Assembly: GCA_036338025.1 (NCBI GenBank)
Contig: JAYZDB010000087.1
Location: 1 to 8,629 of the forward strand
Length of the DNA: 8,629 nt
Reading direction: 5' to 3'
Origin: JAYZDB01 sp036338025
Lineage (GTDB): Bacteria; Planctomycetota; UBA1135; UBA2386
The position numbers were made by a program, and so were the translations under genes. This document shows positions 7,444-8,629 of the stretch, in pieces (position 1 is the stretch's first letter; each line of letters begins with the position of its first letter). The notes under the pieces were generated by a model that was not told where the DNA came from, ran no database searches, and saw only the letters and a program-made list of their open reading frames with translations.

Positions 7444-8475
7444 CTAGCCTTTGTCGACCTTGTCCGCCTTGGCTTTGACAGCCTTGGCCTGGATCTCCAA
7501 CTCGGCGATCTGCTTCTTGGTCGACTCGATGTTGCGCGTGAAATACTCCTGCGCCCGTTCGTTGTCCTTGTATTGGAGCTTGCCCTTCTCAAGCGACTCC
7601 AGCTGCGTGGTCATTCCCTCTTTGACACGCGGATACGAGAAGAAAAACGCCTCAGCGTCCTTGGCCTTGCTCGCCCCCTTGACCAGCATCTGGTCGTAGA
7701 ACGAGGTCAGGGAGGCCCCATCAGGCAGTCGCTTGCCCTGCCTGTAGAAGGCGTAGACCGCGTCACCAGCAGCGTCGACTTCCATCGACCGCTTTCGGAG
7801 TTGCTGGATCAATCCATCTAGCTCCATGACAAAGATCTGCTTGCTCGCCGTCTCCTTCTGCCCGTCGTTGAGCTGCAAGCCGGCGGCCTCCTTCTTGGCT
7901 TCTTCAAGCTTCAACTCACCCATGCCAAGTCGCGCCATGAACCAGGCTGCCTGATCGACCTCCTCACCGGCGTCGACCTTCGGCTTGAGCTTGTGGTAGA
8001 CGGACACAGCGGCTGAGACAGTCTGCATCGAATACAGATCGCGACCTATCTCCTTGGTGACCATCTCGCCCTCGCTGTCGAGCAAGGCCAGCGACGGAAA
8101 GCCCCGGAATCCATACGCCGACAACAGGGCATCGTCTTCGCGATCCTTGATGCGTGTCATCACACTGGCAAACAAGACAACGTCCTGCTTGCCCCACGCC
8201 TGGAACTTCTTGTCCGAGAACACACGGTCCTCGATTGCCTTGCACGGCGGTCAAGGGGAGTAGGAACGCGTGAAATAGGTGAACAGCAGTTTGTCCTCCT
8301 TCTTGGCGCGCGCCTTGGCCGCTGCAAAGTCAGCGGTCCACCCGCCATCGCTGTACCAGGCCTCTTGGACCTTGTCGTCGTAGAGCTTCTTCAGCTCCTC
8401 TTGGGACTTCCCTTGAGCGATCAGGCCAGGTGCGGCCATCAGCAATGCCAGGGTTGATAGGATGGGTGTCCTCAC
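7444..8475 (-). CDS. Probable selenoprotein: secreted thioredoxin-fold protein with a U-P-P-C active site (in-frame TGA at 8251-8253)
   Basis: The coding region gives 343 residues if the TGA at 8251-8253 is read as selenocysteine (residue 75). Residues 1-20 form a signal peptide (MRTPIL, LALLMAAPGLIA-Q), so the protein is exported. Residues 45-160 resemble the Thioredoxin_7 type: A-K-A-x-A-K-K-E-D-K-L-L-F-T-Y-F-T-R, the active site S-Y-S-P-U-P-P-C-K-A-I-E (U75, C78), then V-F-S-D-K-K-F. The cis-Pro region is F-R-G-F-P-S-L with Pro127. The remainder (about 160-343) is helical and charged, ending in a Lys-rich probable coiled coil (about 286-343). Expected role: thiol-disulfide or peroxide redox chemistry in the periplasm. 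The GTG start has GGAG six bases upstream. There is no frame change across the TGA and no other stop for 268 codons after it. Alternatives are a nonsense mutation or a sequencing error, in which case only a 74-residue fragment would be made. No selA, selB, selC or selD gene lies in the window. Confidence 0.8.
8214..8234 (-). promoter_or_regulatory. Candidate bacterial SECIS hairpin downstream of the in-frame UGA
   Basis: In the mRNA, CGAGGAC (8233-8227) pairs with GUUCUCG (8221-8215): seven consecutive pairs, one of them G-U. An outer U-G pair (8234/8214) can be added. The apical loop is CGUGU. The stem begins 17 bases after the UGA and the loop 24 bases after it. Bacterial SECIS elements are expected to have a loop 16-37 bases after UGA with a G among the first two loop bases; here it is the second. 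In E. coli fdhF, SelB contacts a loop G-U pair and a bulged U. A loop GU is present here, but no bulged U is obvious. The hairpin lies inside the coding sequence (residues about 81-88). Confidence 0.65.
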
Positions 8476-8481
8476 GTCGGT

Positions 8482-8485
8482 CTCC
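8482..8485 (-). promoter_or_regulatory. Shine-Dalgarno GGAG for the GTG-started selenoprotein gene
   Basis: GGAG on the minus strand lies six bases before the GTG at 8475. It supports this start, which begins exactly at the signal peptide, over any internal Met codon. Confidence 0.6.
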
Positions 8486-8511
8486 AGGGGGGTTGGGTTG
8501 GGAAGTGCAAT

Positions 8512-8628
8512 CTAGAAGATCGCATGCCACGGCATGCTAGCGCTCTCAGGACCAATCTGGAGGAGAATCGGTTCGATCCGTGCCCCCATCTTGTCACAGT
8601 GCTCGGTAGCGCGGTCAAAGCTCATGCA
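8512..8628 (-). CDS. Possible C-terminal end of an unidentified gene (partial)
   Basis: A minus-strand frame enters from the right edge of the window and runs 38 codons to a TAG at 8512-8514, ending in S-M-P-W-H-A-I-F. The stop lies 36 bases before the selenoprotein GTG, the spacing expected of a preceding gene in the same operon. The composition is protein-like (mixed charged and hydrophobic residues), but third-position GC looks lower than in the neighbouring genes. An ATG at 8625 could also start a tiny 37-residue protein. I do not recognise the product. This stretch is short enough to be open by chance. Confidence 0.35.
   Translation of the reverse strand, partial: CMSFDRATEHCDKMGARIEPILLQIGPESASMPWHAIF
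8522..8537. repeat. Perfect inverted repeat GCATGCC-2 nt-GGCATGC
   Basis: Seven-base arms separated by AC lie about 50-60 bases upstream of the selenoprotein start, inside the end of the putative upstream frame. Such a compact palindrome could be a dimeric regulator site or a hairpin. Chance occurrence cannot be excluded. Confidence 0.35.
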
Positions 8629-8629
8629 A

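Noticed and set aside
7444..8223. A separate gene starting at GTG 8223
   Set aside because: It would begin inside the thioredoxin fold, just after the active site and without a signal peptide. The same frame continues upstream through the TGA into the missing half of the domain.
8251..8253. The TGA as a simple pseudogene mutation or an altered genetic code
   Set aside because: An altered code is excluded because TGA ends the genes at 609-611, 1558-1560, 2565-2567 and 6196-6198. A nonsense mutation is possible, but the codon coincides with the catalytic Cys position, the downstream frame is intact and a SECIS-like hairpin follows.
8565..8590. Plus-strand GGTTCGATCC resembling a tRNA T-arm
   Set aside because: Only the outermost T-stem pair forms with a 7-base loop. 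No acceptor, D- or anticodon arm can be built around it.

Overview
The window looks like a piece of a GC-rich bacterial chromosome, most likely Planctomycetota. This is inferred from the protein types: secreted proteins with repeated carboxypeptidase-regulatory-like modules, a degenerate HtrA-like protein with a nested PDZ and a QHDTVL...CG.P serine-loop relic, and a Thioredoxin_7-like secreted protein. No taxonomic marker gene is present. UGA is used as an ordinary stop by at least four genes here, so the standard code applies.

Plus strand, 144-2519: a compact operon of three genes encodes a small membrane protein of unknown function, an ABC-2 type permease (TTG start with a good Shine-Dalgarno) and its ATPase. 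The last two overlap by one base. Together they look like an ABC-2 exporter or membrane-remodelling complex with an accessory membrane subunit. The substrate is unknown.

Minus strand, 8629 down to 2565: a series of genes for exported proteins, read right to left. They are the tail of an unidentified reading frame (8512-8628); a thioredoxin-fold protein interrupted by one in-frame TGA (7444-8475); a catalytically complete HtrA-like serine protease with one PDZ (6196-7305); an HtrA-like pseudoprotease (5186-6199) coupled to it by an ATGA overlap; and an 845-residue secreted protein of repeated beta-sandwich modules (2565-5102). The two gene sets converge at 2520-2564.

The most notable element is the thioredoxin-fold gene. 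Its TGA falls exactly where the first cysteine of the CPPC active site is expected, giving U-P-P-C. The frame stays open for 268 codons after it and carries the cis-Pro region of the thioredoxin fold. Seventeen bases after the TGA, the mRNA can form a 7-bp hairpin with a 5-base loop that has G as its second base, matching the bacterial SECIS pattern. I therefore annotate it as a probable selenoprotein. The second notable element is the pseudoprotease: its PDZ sits inside the protease domain, its catalytic His is replaced by Ser and its catalytic Ser by Cys. Together the minus-strand genes suggest an envelope redox and protein quality-control cassette, but that joint role is inference.
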